A stretch of 64,000 nucleotides of DNA from NCBI RefSeq assembly GCF_013114595.1, contig NZ_VTXE01000004.1:118989-182988 (forward strand), given 5' to 3'. This document shows, piece after piece, positions 34,470 to 44,228 of this stretch (its first letter is position 1; each line of letters begins with the position of its first letter). Both the position numbers and the translations under genes were made by a program. The stretch comes from Vibrio sp. 99-8-1. Its GTDB lineage: Bacteria; Pseudomonadota; Gammaproteobacteria; Enterobacterales; Vibrionaceae. The notes beneath the pieces were generated by a model. The model saw only the letters and a list, made by a program, of their open reading frames with translations, was not told the DNA's origin and did no database searches.

Positions 34470-36218
34470 ATGACAAACCTAGTAAAAGTCGGCATCCGTC
34501 CTACCATTGATGGTCGTCGTATGGGTGTACGAGAGTCTTTAGAAGCCCAAACGATGGGCATGGCTGAGCGAGCGGCTGCATTTATTGAAGCCAATCTACG
34601 TCACCCTAATGGTGAGAGTGTTCAATGCGTCATTGCAGATACATGCATTGGCGGCGTTGTAGAAGCGGCAGCTTGTGCTGAGAAATTCAAAGGCGAAAAT
34701 GTTGGCCTAGTCATGACCGTCACTCCTTGCTGGTGTTACGGCACAGAAACCATTGATATGGACCCGCATACACCTAAAGCAATTTGGGGTTTTAATGGCA
34801 CCGAACGTCCTGGTGCAGTCTACCTCGCGGCGGCAATGGCTGGACATTCTCAAGTGGGATTGCCTGCTTTTTCTATCTACGGTGAAGATGTTCAAGAAGC
34901 AGGGGATGAAACTATTCCTGCCGATGTACAACAGAAAATTCTACGTTTTTGTCGCGCTGGTTTAGCGGTAGCAACCATGCGTGGTAAATCCTATCTATCC
35001 ATGGGATCGGTTTCTATGGGAATTGCCGGTTCGGTGGTTAACCCTGAGTTCTTCCAAAAATACCTTGGAATGCGTAATGAATATGTCGACATGATGGAAA
35101 TCAAACGTCGATTGGATCGTGAAGTTTACGACAAAGAAGAGCTGGAACTTGCTTTGTCTTGGGTAAAAGAGTGGTGTAAAGAAGGCAAAGACTACAACGG
35201 CACACCATTTACCGAAGAGCGTAAAGCGGAAGATTGGGCCACTGTGGTGAAAATGACCATGATTATGCGTGACTTGATGAATGGTAATCCTCGCTTAGCA
35301 GAGCTTGGATTTGGTGAAGAGTCACTTGGCCACAACGCAATTTTAGGTGGTTTCCAAGGTCAACGTCATTGGACGGATCACTTACCAAATGGTGATTTCT
35401 CCGAAGCGATTCTTAACTCTTCTTTTGACTGGAATGGGATTCGCGAGCCACTCTGCCTAGCGACGGAAAATGACAGCTTGAATGGTGTCAATATGATGTT
35501 CGGCAAGCTACTTACCGGCGAGGCGCAGATATTCCATGATGTTCGTACCTATTGGTCTCAAGACGCGGTTGAGCGTGTAACCGGGTATCGTCCTGAGATT
35601 GGTTTCCTCCACCTTGTTAACTCTGGATCTGCTGCCCTTGACGGTGCAGGTAAAGCACGAGATGAGCAGGGCCAGCCAGTGATGAAACCGCACTGGCAGT
35701 TAACTCAGCAAGATGTGGAAGCGTCGCTAAACGCCACAAAATGGTGCCCAGCCATTGAAGAGTACTTCCGTGGTGGCGGTTTCTCGTCTCAATTTTTAAC
35801 TGAAGGTGGTATGCCATTTACCATGCACCGTATCAATCTAGTTGATGGCTTAGGCCCGGTGCTGCAAATTGCCGAAGGGCATTCAATAGAACTGCCGGAA
35901 GAGGTGCATAACACGCTTAACGAACGTACCAACGCAACATGGCCAACCACTTGGTTTGTCCCTCGTCTTACGGGTGAAGGAGCCTTTAAGAATGTTTATG
36001 ACGTTATGGCGAACTGGGGCGCTAACCACTGCGTTATAACTTCCGGACACCATGGTGCGGATCTTATTTCGTTAGCCGCAATGCTTCGAATTCCTGTCTC
36101 TATGCACAATGTTGATAGCCAAGATATTTTCCGTCCTCATACATGGTCGGCATTTGGCCAAGACGCAGAGGGGCAAGATTACCGAGCGTGCAGTAACTTC
36201 GGTCCTTTATATAAGTAA
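34470..36218 (+). CDS. fucI: L-fucose isomerase FucI
   Basis: The 582-residue enzyme converts L-fucose to L-fuculose using Mn2+. Length fits the family (about 590). Diagnostic segments: [81 protein letters not shown] with acidic metal ligands, and [36 protein letters not shown] precedes the ATG. It is the first enzyme of the fucIKUAO block. Confidence 0.96.
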   Translation: MTNLVKVGIRPTIDGRRMGVRESLEAQTMGMAERAAAFIEANLRHPNGESVQCVIADTCIGGVVEAAACAEKFKGENVGLVMTVTPCWCYGTETIDMDPHTPKAIWGFNGTERPGAVYLAAAMAGHSQVGLPAFSIYGEDVQEAGDETIPADVQQKILRFCRAGLAVATMRGKSYLSMGSVSMGIAGSVVNPEFFQKYLGMRNEYVDMMEIKRRLDREVYDKEELELALSWVKEWCKEGKDYNGTPFTEERKAEDWATVVKMTMIMRDLMNGNPRLAELGFGEESLGHNAILGGFQGQRHWTDHLPNGDFSEAILNSSFDWNGIREPLCLATENDSLNGVNMMFGKLLTGEAQIFHDVRTYWSQDAVERVTGYRPEIGFLHLVNSGSAALDGAGKARDEQGQPVMKPHWQLTQQDVEASLNATKWCPAIEEYFRGGGFSSQFLTEGGMPFTMHRINLVDGLGPVLQIAEGHSIELPEEVHNTLNERTNATWPTTWFVPRLTGEGAFKNVYDVMANWGANHCVITSGHHGADLISLAAMLRIPVSMHNVDSQDIFRPHTWSAFGQDAEGQDYRACSNFGPLYK

Positions 36219-36227
36219 TTATCTTTT

Positions 36228-36246
36228 AGCGCCCTATTGGGGCGCT
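36228..36246 (+). terminator. Hairpin between fucI and fucK
   Basis: AGCGCCC (36228-36234) and GGGCGCT (36240-36246) form a strong 7-bp stem followed by CTCTCTT. It is probably a partial terminator or mRNA-stabilising hairpin that sets fucI expression above fucK. Confidence 0.5.
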
Positions 36247-36262
36247 CTCTTGAGGTTTTAAT

Positions 36263-37678
36263 ATGTCTATCGCACTTATATTAGATTGTGGTGCTACAAA
36301 CGTTAGGGCTATTGCTGTTGAGTCATCAGGTCATATTGTGGCTTCTCATCATATTAGCAATGAAACCGTTCAGACAGGCAATGAGCACGTTTGGAATTTT
36401 GACGATATCTGGAACAAATTAGTTCAATGTGTTGGTAATGTTACGGCTCAACTACCGGACATGAAGAGGGCGGATATTTCAGCAATCGCGGTCACCACTT
36501 TTGGTGTTGATGGCGCACCATTCAATAAAGATGGTCAGCAAATCTATCCCATCATCTCTTGGAAATGCTCGCGAACCATTGCAGTAATGGCACAAGTTGA
36601 AGCAGAGATGGATCGTCAAAAGCTCTATTTAGAAAACGGCGTTGGAGATTACTCCTTTAACACTCTTTATAAACTTAGGTGGCTCAAAGAGCATGAACCT
36701 GAGGTTTATCAACAGATGGACAAGTTTGTTTTTATCTCTTCAATGATCAACCACAGGCTCACTGGCAAGTTGACTACCGATCGCACCATGGCAGGTACGT
36801 CAATGCTGACAAACTTGCAAACGGGTGAATGGAATAAAGAGGCGCTTGACTATCTTGGCCTGACGGAAGACCACTTTCCTCCCATGGTGGATGCGGGTGA
36901 AGTGATTGGAACGGTTAGTCATGAAATGGCGAAACTGTTCGATGTGCCAGACAGTACGGCGGTTATCTCTGCCGGACATGATACTCAGTTTGCTCTGTTT
37001 GGTTCCGGTGTTGAAGAGAATCAACCATTTTTAAGCTCTGGTACATGGGAAATTCTCATGGCGAGAGCCAATAACATGACGCTAAACCCTAGTTATTTAG
37101 CTGATGGCCTAACCACGGAACTTGATGCGAAACGGGGCTTGTATAACCCAGCGGTGCAGTGGTTGTCCAGTGCGGTAATGGAGTGGGTTTCCAGTACGTA
37201 TTTTCCGGATCTACAGCAACAGCCTAATAAGTACTCGCAAATGATCAAAGAAGGAAGTGCCGTACCGGCGGGGTGCAATGGGGTGAAATTTATACCGTCA
37301 TTTCAACCTAAAAAAGACGATGTCACCGGTGGGCACATCTCTGGACTATCCATCAACACCACGCGGGGTGAGATATATCGCTCTGCGCTAGAAGGACTGG
37401 CGAGCAAGCTAAAAGAGAGTTTAGCCACCCTTTCTGAGGTGGGTAAGTTCCAAGTGGACAGCTTAGTAGTGGTAGGCGGGGGATCGAGAAATAGCCTTTG
37501 GAATCAAATACGAGCGGATGTACTTGAAGTGCCTATTTTGGTGGTGGATGAACCGGAATGCACCGTAATGGGAGCGGCAATGTACGCGCTGGCAGGAGCG
37601 GGCGTATATAAAAGTGCAGATGAAGCGCAAAAGGCGATGAAACCGTCGTTTACTACTGTCACTCCCCGTCAAGGCTGA
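36263..37678 (+). CDS. fucK: L-fuculokinase FucK
   Basis: The 471-residue FGGY-family kinase phosphorylates L-fuculose to fuculose-1-phosphate. It begins with the ASKHA phosphate-1 motif [15 protein letters not shown]. It continues with [26 protein letters not shown], the [15 protein letters not shown] loop with the catalytic Asp, and the C-terminal [32 protein letters not shown] precedes the ATG. Confidence 0.95.
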   Translation: MSIALILDCGATNVRAIAVESSGHIVASHHISNETVQTGNEHVWNFDDIWNKLVQCVGNVTAQLPDMKRADISAIAVTTFGVDGAPFNKDGQQIYPIISWKCSRTIAVMAQVEAEMDRQKLYLENGVGDYSFNTLYKLRWLKEHEPEVYQQMDKFVFISSMINHRLTGKLTTDRTMAGTSMLTNLQTGEWNKEALDYLGLTEDHFPPMVDAGEVIGTVSHEMAKLFDVPDSTAVISAGHDTQFALFGSGVEENQPFLSSGTWEILMARANNMTLNPSYLADGLTTELDAKRGLYNPAVQWLSSAVMEWVSSTYFPDLQQQPNKYSQMIKEGSAVPAGCNGVKFIPSFQPKKDDVTGGHISGLSINTTRGEIYRSALEGLASKLKESLATLSEVGKFQVDSLVVVGGGSRNSLWNQIRADVLEVPILVVDEPECTVMGAAMYALAGAGVYKSADEAQKAMKPSFTTVTPRQG

Positions 37679-37742
37679 TACGAGTAACGTCATTGTCCCA
37701 ATAACAATTATTTCCAATATTACAACGAGTTGGAGTAGAAAT

Positions 37743-38180
37743 ATGCTTAAAAATATACACCCGGCCATTGGTCCAAAGTTGCTGTCGACACTTTGTGAAA
37801 TGGGCCATGGTGATGAGATTTTGTTAGCGGATGCGCACTTTCCCGCTAACACATTTAATAACAATGTGATTCGTGCTGATGGCATTAGTGTATCTACGTT
37901 GTTAGATGGAATTATTCCTCTTTTTGAACTTGATCAGTATGTCGAATGCCCTCTTGTCATGATGGACGCGGTGGAAGGTGATGAGCTCGATCCATCGGTT
38001 GAAAAAAGGTACATGGCGGCGATAAGTCAACATTTAGAAAGTCCGCCAGCACTGGAGCGTGTAGAGCGTTTTAGTTTTTATCAACGTGTAAAAAATTGTT
38101 CTGCTGTTGTACTAACCGGAGAGACCGCAAAGTATGGCAACATCATTTTAAAGAAAGGCGTTACGCCAATTAAGGAATAA
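37743..38180 (+). CDS. fucU: L-fucose mutarotase FucU
   Basis: A 145-residue RbsD/FucU-type mutarotase interconverting alpha and beta anomers of L-fucose, feeding the isomerase. The N-terminus [35 protein letters not shown] is nearly the family consensus, with the catalytic His in MGHGDEI. GAGTAG precedes the ATG, and fucA begins two bases after its stop. Confidence 0.95.
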   Translation: MLKNIHPAIGPKLLSTLCEMGHGDEILLADAHFPANTFNNNVIRADGISVSTLLDGIIPLFELDQYVECPLVMMDAVEGDELDPSVEKRYMAAISQHLESPPALERVERFSFYQRVKNCSAVVLTGETAKYGNIILKKGVTPIKE

Positions 38181-38182
38181 AT

Positions 38183-38833
38183 ATGAACCGTAAACAACTA
38201 TCTCAAGAAATAATTGATACTTGTCTTGAAATGACACGCCTAGGACTTAACCAAGGCACAGCAGGTAACATCAGTGTTCGTTATGATGATGGCATGCTAA
38301 TCACTCCAACTGGCATCCAGTACGAGCAACTTACTCCAGATCATATTGTTTATGTTGATGCGGAAGGCAATTTTGAACAGGGTAAACTTCCATCAAGTGA
38401 ATGGGCTTTTCACTTAGCTTGTTATCAAGCACGGGAAGAAGCGAATGCGGTGGTTCATAACCATGCCATCAACTGTGCCACTATCTCTATCTTAAATAAG
38501 CCGATTCCTGCTATTCACTATATGGTAGCGGTCACTGGAACAACCGAAGTTCCATGTATTCCTTACGCTACATTTGGCAGTGTGGAACTTGCTACGAATG
38601 TTGCCAAAGGTATTAAACAGAGCTCAGCCATTTTGTTAGGAAATCATGGTTGTATTGCCACCGGAGATAGCCTTGCAAAAGCACTTTGGGTTGCGCATGA
38701 AGTAGAAGTGCTAGCGGAAACCTACGTGAAAATCTTAAGTACAGGTCAAAAGTACGATGTACTTAGTGACGAAAAAATGGCGTTGGTTATTGAGAAATTT
38801 AAGTCATACGGCTTACGTGTAGAAGAAAAATAA
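38183..38833 (+). CDS. fucA: L-fuculose-1-phosphate aldolase FucA
   Basis: A 216-residue class II aldolase splitting fuculose-1-phosphate into DHAP and L-lactaldehyde. Zn ligands and catalytic residues fit: GTAGNISVR, PSSEWAFHLACYQAREEANAVVHNHAINC (the Glu and HxH of the active site), and GNHGCIATGDSLAKALWVAHEVE. AAGGAA lies before the ATG. Tightly packed between fucU and fucO. Confidence 0.95.
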   Translation: MNRKQLSQEIIDTCLEMTRLGLNQGTAGNISVRYDDGMLITPTGIQYEQLTPDHIVYVDAEGNFEQGKLPSSEWAFHLACYQAREEANAVVHNHAINCATISILNKPIPAIHYMVAVTGTTEVPCIPYATFGSVELATNVAKGIKQSSAILLGNHGCIATGDSLAKALWVAHEVEVLAETYVKILSTGQKYDVLSDEKMALVIEKFKSYGLRVEEK

Positions 38834-38847
38834 TAGGGGTGGTTAAA

Positions 38848-39996
38848 ATGGCATTTGCATTAAATTTACCAAAATTAAGTTTGTCTGGTGTAGGCGCAGT
38901 CGCAGACGCGGTTGACGTGCTTTCTGAACAAGCCGTTAAAAAAGCGATGATTGTTACGGATAATAATCTTATTGAGCTGGGTATCTTGGATTCGCTTTAT
39001 CAAGCACTAGACGACAAAAGCCTTGAGTATGTAGTCTTTGACAAGGTTACGCCAAACCCAACTGCCACGTTAGTTCGTGACGGAAAGACATTCTATCAAG
39101 AGACTGAATGTGACTGTTTGATCGCGGTTGGCGGCGGCAGCCCAATTGATTGCGCTAAGGCGATCAGAATAGTGACAAGCAACGAAGGGGATATCTGTGA
39201 CTACAATGGTGTGGGTCTAGTCAAAAATCCCGGTGTATTCTTTGTTGCGATTAACACAACTGCGGGGACCGCGGCTGAGATGACCTCTAACTCGGTCATT
39301 ACTGACGAAGAAAATGCCGTGAAAATGGTTATCGTTGACGGCAAACAAATTCCCGATGTTGCGGTGAATGATCCGAGCTTAATGGTAGGTCTTCCGGCAA
39401 GTGTTACCGCCGCAACGGGTATGGACGCATTGACGCATGCTATTGAGTCTATAGTCACGCCGGGAGCGCATACCTTAACTTTGCCAACAGCACTAGAGTC
39501 TGTGCGCTTAATTACCAAGTGGCTGCCTGTTGCGGTGAAAGACGGTGCGAATATTGACGCTCGTGGTAAGTTAGCGGATGCACAGTTTTTGGCGGGAATG
39601 TCATTTAACAGCGCGGGTTTAGGTGCAGTACATGCACTAGCTCACCAACCGGGTGCGACGCATAACTTACCTCATGGGGTGTGTAACGCGATTTTGTTGC
39701 CTGTTATTAGTGAATTTAATGCCAAGACAAACCCTGAACCTTATCGCGCAGTGGCAGAAGCAATGGGCGGAGATACTCGTTTGTTAAACGATATGGATGC
39801 GGCGATGTTAGCCATAGAGCTGATACGTAAGTTGTCGTCAGAAGTCGGCATTCCAGCCGGTTTCTCTGACTTAGGCATCAAAGAATCAGATAGCCATGCA
39901 TGGATAGATAAAGCGCTTGCAGATGTTTGTATGGGAGGCAACCCACGTCAGCTTTCTCCTGATGACGTTTCTCTATTGTACTTAACTGCTATGTAA
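38848..39996 (+). CDS. fucO: Lactaldehyde reductase FucO (iron-containing alcohol dehydrogenase)
   Basis: A 382-residue group III alcohol dehydrogenase. It reduces L-lactaldehyde to 1,2-propanediol with NADH, the fermentative exit of fucose breakdown. Segments: VGGGSPIDCAKAIRI (nucleotide loop), TTAGTAAEMTSNSVIT, MDALTHAIESIV, and AGLGAVHALAHQPGATHNLPHGVCNAILLP with metal-binding His residues. ATG 38848 follows AGGGGTGG at good spacing; a GTG at 38839 is the alternative. Last gene of the block. Confidence 0.94.
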   Translation: MAFALNLPKLSLSGVGAVADAVDVLSEQAVKKAMIVTDNNLIELGILDSLYQALDDKSLEYVVFDKVTPNPTATLVRDGKTFYQETECDCLIAVGGGSPIDCAKAIRIVTSNEGDICDYNGVGLVKNPGVFFVAINTTAGTAAEMTSNSVITDEENAVKMVIVDGKQIPDVAVNDPSLMVGLPASVTAATGMDALTHAIESIVTPGAHTLTLPTALESVRLITKWLPVAVKDGANIDARGKLADAQFLAGMSFNSAGLGAVHALAHQPGATHNLPHGVCNAILLPVISEFNAKTNPEPYRAVAEAMGGDTRLLNDMDAAMLAIELIRKLSSEVGIPAGFSDLGIKESDSHAWIDKALADVCMGGNPRQLSPDDVSLLYLTAM

Positions 39997-40030
39997 GTAC
40001 ATTTTAAAATGCTCTAAAATGAGTTGTTTT

Positions 40031-40054
40031 AGCCGTTCCTCGAGCGGCTTTTTT
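40031..40054 (+). terminator. Intrinsic terminator of the fuc operon
   Basis: AGCCG (40031-40035) and CGGCT (40045-40049) form the stem around a 9-base loop, followed by TTTTTT through 40054. It lies 35 bases after the fucO stop. Confidence 0.85.
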
Positions 40055-40203
40055 GCTTGTTATGCCATAGAGTTTACTTGAGCATATAAGACGCTTACTA
40101 ATTTGTGCTTTTTATTATTGGCTTGTCATTTATATAATTCGACGCGAATAAAATCTTGTTAAACAAATACCTTACAATTACTTGACTATATTCCAGCGTA
40201 ACC

Positions 40204-40217
40204 ATGATTTAAATCAT
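40204..40217. promoter_or_regulatory. FNR-like palindrome upstream of citC
   Basis: ATGAT-TTAA-ATCAT is a perfect palindrome that differs from the FNR consensus only in the outermost base of each half-site. It lies 60 bases before citC. Anaerobic control of a citrate fermentation gene would be sensible, but this is inferred. Confidence 0.4.
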
Positions 40218-40276
40218 ATTTTTAAAACCCATGAAGAGAGACACTTTATCGGTAAGTAGAATATAGAGACAAGCTA

Positions 40277-41386
40277 GTGTTAGCGACAATTCATTTCGAA
40301 AAAATAAAAACCAAAGCAGGTCGAAAACTGGTAATGGTTAATAACTTTTTGAACAGCATGGGACTTGGTATCGATGCTGATGTGGAGTTTTTTGTCTGCG
40401 CTTATCACGACAGCGAAATCGTTGCATGTGGTGGTCTTGCGGGGAATACACTGAAGTCCATTGCAGTGAACAATGACTATCAGGGTGAAGGACTTTCTAC
40501 TAAGCTTCTGTCTCAACTTGTGACTTATGCATATGACCTTGGTCGCTATAATTTATTTATATATACCAAACCCGAAAATTATAAAATGTTTAATAAGGCG
40601 GGCTTTTATTTACTTACTTCAGTAAAAGATCGAGTTGTTCTTTTAGAAAATAGTAAAAGTCGCTTAAATAAATATTGTCGTAAGCTTCAATCATTAAAAA
40701 GAGCGGGTGGTAAAATTGGCAGTATTGTTATGAATGCCAATCCGTTTACCAATGGACATAGATACTTGGTTGAACATGCAGCAAGTCAATGTGATTGGTT
40801 GCACCTTTTTGTGGTGAAAGAGGATAGCTCTTTTTTCACCTATCAAGACAGGGTTAATATGATTGAGGAGGGGGTTTCTGACCTCGACAATGTTATTGTC
40901 CATCAAGGGTCCGATTACATCATCTCTCGTGCCACATTTCCAAGTTACTTCTTGAAAGATGATGGCGTTATTAACTATTGCCATACCGCGGTTGATCTAC
41001 AACTGTTTAGAAGTTTTATCGGGCCATCGTTAGGAATTACCCACCGTTTTGTTGGCACCGAACCTATTTGTAATGTCACCCGCTTTTATAATCAGCAAAT
41101 GCAGAACTGGTTAACCACACCGTCATTGGATTATGACGCCATTAACTTGATAGAAATTCCACGTAAAGAGATGGAGAACCAACCGATATCTGCTTCACTG
41201 GTACGTCATCTTCTATTCAATAATGATTGGAATGAAATTAACAAGTTTGTGCCAGCAACCACCTACAACTATTTGAAAAACTTGTTTAGCGTTGAAGACT
41301 CGCTATACAACGAAAGAAAGCGACATTACAGCAGCAAACCTCTCCCCAACTCAGTAGCTACGCCTACATTTACTGCTGCCCTATAA
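40277..41386 (+). CDS. citC: [Citrate (pro-3S)-lyase] ligase CitC
   Basis: A 369-residue enzyme that activates citrate lyase by ATP-dependent acetylation of its acyl-carrier prosthetic group. The N-terminal ~125 residues are a GNAT-like domain (CGGLAGNTLKSIAVNNDYQGEGLSTKLLSQL). The rest is a nucleotidylyltransferase domain with the HxGH-like signature in GSIVMNANPFTNGHRYLVEHAA and an ISASLVR near the C-terminus. GTG 40277 has a weak Shine-Dalgarno (GAGAC). No citDEFXG genes follow in the window, which is unusual since citC normally heads that operon. Confidence 0.9.
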   Translation: MLATIHFEKIKTKAGRKLVMVNNFLNSMGLGIDADVEFFVCAYHDSEIVACGGLAGNTLKSIAVNNDYQGEGLSTKLLSQLVTYAYDLGRYNLFIYTKPENYKMFNKAGFYLLTSVKDRVVLLENSKSRLNKYCRKLQSLKRAGGKIGSIVMNANPFTNGHRYLVEHAASQCDWLHLFVVKEDSSFFTYQDRVNMIEEGVSDLDNVIVHQGSDYIISRATFPSYFLKDDGVINYCHTAVDLQLFRSFIGPSLGITHRFVGTEPICNVTRFYNQQMQNWLTTPSLDYDAINLIEIPRKEMENQPISASLVRHLLFNNDWNEINKFVPATTYNYLKNLFSVEDSLYNERKRHYSSKPLPNSVATPTFTAAL

Positions 41387-41540
41387 TCGGAATTGGTGCT
41401 TCCGAGGCATCTTCAGGGCAAGAATCAGATATAGCTATTGGTTAAATATCACTAAGACTTATTGAGCTATTACTATTTGCGCAATGCGGTTAACAAGCGC
41501 TTGCGCGGAGTCGATATTGTTTTTATACTCGCAAACGATA

Positions 41541-41621
41541 CTTGTCGGAGTGCCAACTGGCTGAGACCGCATTGCGGGATCCGTTGAACTTGATCAGGCT
41601 AACACCTGCGAAAGGAACAAG
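41541..41621 (+). ncRNA. TPP (THI-box) riboswitch
   Basis: P1 pairs CTTGT (41541-41545) with ACAAG (41617-41621). The conserved CGGAGTGCC, GGCTGAGA (41559-41566), TTGAACTTGATCAGGCTAAC and ACCTGCGAAAGGAACA follow in order. It senses thiamine pyrophosphate and represses the thiamine genes downstream. Between it and thiE, AGAGCAA (41620-41626) can pair with TTGCTCT (41674-41680), probably part of the expression platform. Confidence 0.95.
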
Positions 41622-41732
41622 AGCAAATTCTCTCTATATTGATCTGATACTGTCCGTAATTAAGATCAAACACTTGCTCTGTAAGCACCTATCCGCCAAG
41701 CATTTTCCATCATTAATTATTAGGAAATTGCT

Positions 41733-42452
41733 ATGTCGAATGCACGTCAATCTCATTGTTATACCGAACGCGAACTCGCGCCAACTGCACATTGCCCGTT
41801 TGCTCCATTAGAAGGAGGAATTGGTAATCTCTATCCTGTGGTTGATCATGTTAACTGGATCGCCAGATTACTCGCGCTCGGGATAAAAACCGTTCAACTT
41901 AGAATCAAAGATGAACATCAACCCGATTTAGAAAAACAAATTATTGAGGCGATACGTCTTGGCCGAGAATATAAAGCGCAAGTCTTTATTAATGACTATT
42001 GGCCACTGGCGCTCAAACATCACGCTTATGGCGTTCATTTAGGACAGGAAGATCTGGACAGCGCAGATCTTGATGCTCTGAAAACGGCCAATATTCGTTT
42101 AGGAGTCTCCACTCGCACTGCTCGCGAGCTGCAGCGAGGCTTAGCAATTCGGCCCAGTTATATTGCTATTGGACATATTTTTCCAACCCCAACCAAGCAG
42201 ATGCCAACCTCACCTCAAGGTGTCGCGACGCTCACTGAACATATCAATACTGTTGCGGGCCGATTTCCTACCGTGGCAATCGGCGGAATTGATCTTTCTA
42301 ACGTTGCGGCAGTTTGGCAGTCGGGAGTGAGTAGTGTGGCGGTAGTGCGTGCTATCACTCAAGCCAGCGATGTGGAGCAAGCGGTTACTGCCTTTGCCGA
42401 GAAGCTGAGTGTCACGAGAGAATCGGTGTCGGGAGCTGATGATGTTAACTGA
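41733..42452 (+). CDS. thiE: Thiamine-phosphate synthase ThiE
   Basis: The 239-residue TIM barrel joins HMP-pyrophosphate and thiazole phosphate to thiamine phosphate. The core starts at [32 protein letters not shown] and includes [52 protein letters not shown] and [12 protein letters not shown]. It has a ~26-residue N-terminal extension not seen in E. coli ThiE. AGGAAA precedes ATG 41733. It is the first gene after the riboswitch, the place thiC usually holds in vibrios. Confidence 0.93.
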   Translation: MSNARQSHCYTERELAPTAHCPFAPLEGGIGNLYPVVDHVNWIARLLALGIKTVQLRIKDEHQPDLEKQIIEAIRLGREYKAQVFINDYWPLALKHHAYGVHLGQEDLDSADLDALKTANIRLGVSTRTARELQRGLAIRPSYIAIGHIFPTPTKQMPTSPQGVATLTEHINTVAGRFPTVAIGGIDLSNVAAVWQSGVSSVAVVRAITQASDVEQAVTAFAEKLSVTRESVSGADDVN

Positions 42453-43257
42453 TGAGGCGTTTCTCCGTTATAACCGCCAAATTGCATTAGAAGAGCTGGG
42501 GGAAACGGGGCAAGTTGCGTTGCAAAATAGCCGTTTGTTGATCGTTGGGGCTGGAGGGTTAGGCTCTCCTGCTGCTCTGTATTTAGCGGCTGCTGGGATT
42601 GGTCATATTGTGATTGCCGATGGCGATAGCGTAGAGAGGTCAAACTTGCAGCGCCAAATCATCTATCGCGATCATCATCAAAATGACAATAAAGCTCGCT
42701 GTGCAGCAGAGCAATTGAAGCAACTCAATCCGCTAGTCGCCATACGCACAGTTCAAACGGCACTGACTGGCCAACAACTGAGTATTGAAGTGAGTATGGC
42801 GGATATTGTACTTGACTGTAGTGATAACTTTTCCACTCGTTATGCCATTAATAAAGCCTGTTTCGAACAGAAGAAAATTTTGATATCGGCAGCCGCGATT
42901 CGTTGGCAAGGACAACTCGTGAGCTTCGATTTTCGTCAACAGCAAGGGCCTTGCTATCACTGTCTTTTTCCGCAACAAGAACAGCAAGATAAACAAGAGA
43001 ACAGCTGCCGAACGTCCGCCATTTCGGGACCCGTAGTGGGTGTTATGGGTACGATGCAGGCGCTCGAAGCAATAAAAGCCATCACCGATTGCGGAGAGGT
43101 GAACTTTGCTCATTTACAGCTGTTTGACGGACTACAAATGAAGTGGCAACGGCTGACGATTTCTCGAGATGTTCACTGCCCGATCTGCGCCACGTCATTT
43201 GAACAAGATTTGGATAAAGAACCAAGGATTAATAAGGAAATACCATGTCAACCATAG
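42442..43257 (+). CDS. thiF: ThiS adenylyltransferase ThiF
   Basis: A 271-residue E1-like enzyme that adenylates the ThiS C-terminus for sulfur loading. Motifs: [31 protein letters not shown] (ATP-binding), [24 protein letters not shown] and a Zn-binding set CYHC ... CPIC. ATG 42442 lies within thiE with GGGAG upstream; the frame is open further up to 42409, but that would lengthen the overlap. Confidence 0.94.
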   Translation: MLTDEAFLRYNRQIALEELGETGQVALQNSRLLIVGAGGLGSPAALYLAAAGIGHIVIADGDSVERSNLQRQIIYRDHHQNDNKARCAAEQLKQLNPLVAIRTVQTALTGQQLSIEVSMADIVLDCSDNFSTRYAINKACFEQKKILISAAAIRWQGQLVSFDFRQQQGPCYHCLFPQQEQQDKQENSCRTSAISGPVVGVMGTMQALEAIKAITDCGEVNFAHLQLFDGLQMKWQRLTISRDVHCPICATSFEQDLDKEPRINKEIPCQP

Positions 43258-43454
43258 AAATAAAGGTGAATGACAAGCCTATGTCGATTGCCGAAAATAC
43301 CTCGATTGAAGCGCTGCTTGCTTTGTTACAGATGCCAAATGGCGCATCTGCTGTCGCGGTCAATCAAGCGATCATTTCTCGCCAGCTCTGGAATGAGACT
43401 GTCGTTAACGAAGGTGACCATATCGCCTTATTTCAAGCCATTGCAGGAGGTTAA
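43245..43454 (+). CDS. thiS: Sulfur carrier protein ThiS
   Basis: A 69-residue ubiquitin-like sulfur carrier ending in the required Gly-Gly (ALFQAIAGG). It has the ThiS pattern [30 protein letters not shown]. It overlaps thiF by 13 bases. Confidence 0.95.
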   Translation: MSTIEIKVNDKPMSIAENTSIEALLALLQMPNGASAVAVNQAIISRQLWNETVVNEGDHIALFQAIAGG

Positions 43455-43456
43455 TC

Positions 43457-44218
43457 ATGTTAACAATTGCCGATAAACAGTTTCAGTCTCGTCTATTTAC
43501 CGGAACGGGAAAATACTCGAACGCCATTAATATGCAAAATTCGATAATTGCCTCTGAATCAGAGCTGGTGACAATGGCATTAAAGCGAGTTGATATCGAT
43601 GACAAAGAGGATGATATTTTGCAGCCGCTACGCAATGCGGGTGTGAACTTATTACCTAACACCTCCGGTGCGAAAAACGCCAAAGAGGCGATATTTGCCG
43701 CGCAGTTGGCCCGAGAAGCTTTGCAAACCAATTGGCTTAAACTGGAAATTCACCCCGATCCAAAATACTTAATGCCTGACCCAATTGAAACACTCGCGGC
43801 TGCAGAGCAGCTAGTAAAAGAGGGTTTTATTGTAATGCCGTACTGTCATGCTGATCCGGTCTTATGTAAGCGACTTGAAGAAGTTGGCTGCGCTGCGGTA
43901 ATGCCACTTGGTTCGCCTATTGGTTCTAACAAAGGATTGGCGTCGCGAGATTTTCTCAGAATTATTATTGATCAGGCGCGAGTTCCCGTGGTGGTGGACG
44001 CCGGAATAGGTGCGCCTTCTCATGCGGCGGAAGCGATGGAAATGGGAGCCGATGCGGTGTTAGTCAACACAGCAATTGCTGTTGCTAATGACCCTATCCT
44101 CATGGGCAGGGCGTTTAAACTGGCAGTTGAAAGTGGCCGAATGGCGTATAAGGCTGGGTTAGCTGGAACCGCAAACCATGCCATTTCTTCTAGTCCATTG
44201 ACTGCATTTCTTGATTAA
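43457..44218 (+). CDS. thiG: Thiazole synthase ThiG
   Basis: The 253-residue enzyme condenses DXP, dehydroglycine and ThiS-thiocarboxylate to thiazole phosphate. Segments: [91 protein letters not shown] and [34 protein letters not shown] precedes the ATG, two bases after thiS. Confidence 0.96.
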   Translation: MLTIADKQFQSRLFTGTGKYSNAINMQNSIIASESELVTMALKRVDIDDKEDDILQPLRNAGVNLLPNTSGAKNAKEAIFAAQLAREALQTNWLKLEIHPDPKYLMPDPIETLAAAEQLVKEGFIVMPYCHADPVLCKRLEEVGCAAVMPLGSPIGSNKGLASRDFLRIIIDQARVPVVVDAGIGAPSHAAEAMEMGADAVLVNTAIAVANDPILMGRAFKLAVESGRMAYKAGLAGTANHAISSSPLTAFLD

Positions 44219-44228
44219 GGGAAATCTG

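Noticed and set aside
41494..41503. CAAGCGCTTG palindrome before the TPP riboswitch
   Set aside because: Only 10 bases with no loop and no nearby U-tract; too short to call a terminator or operator.
41542..41811. 89-codon frame overlapping the TPP riboswitch and thiE start
   Set aside because: It begins inside the aptamer and its sequence is set by the riboswitch core; thiE in another frame explains the end.
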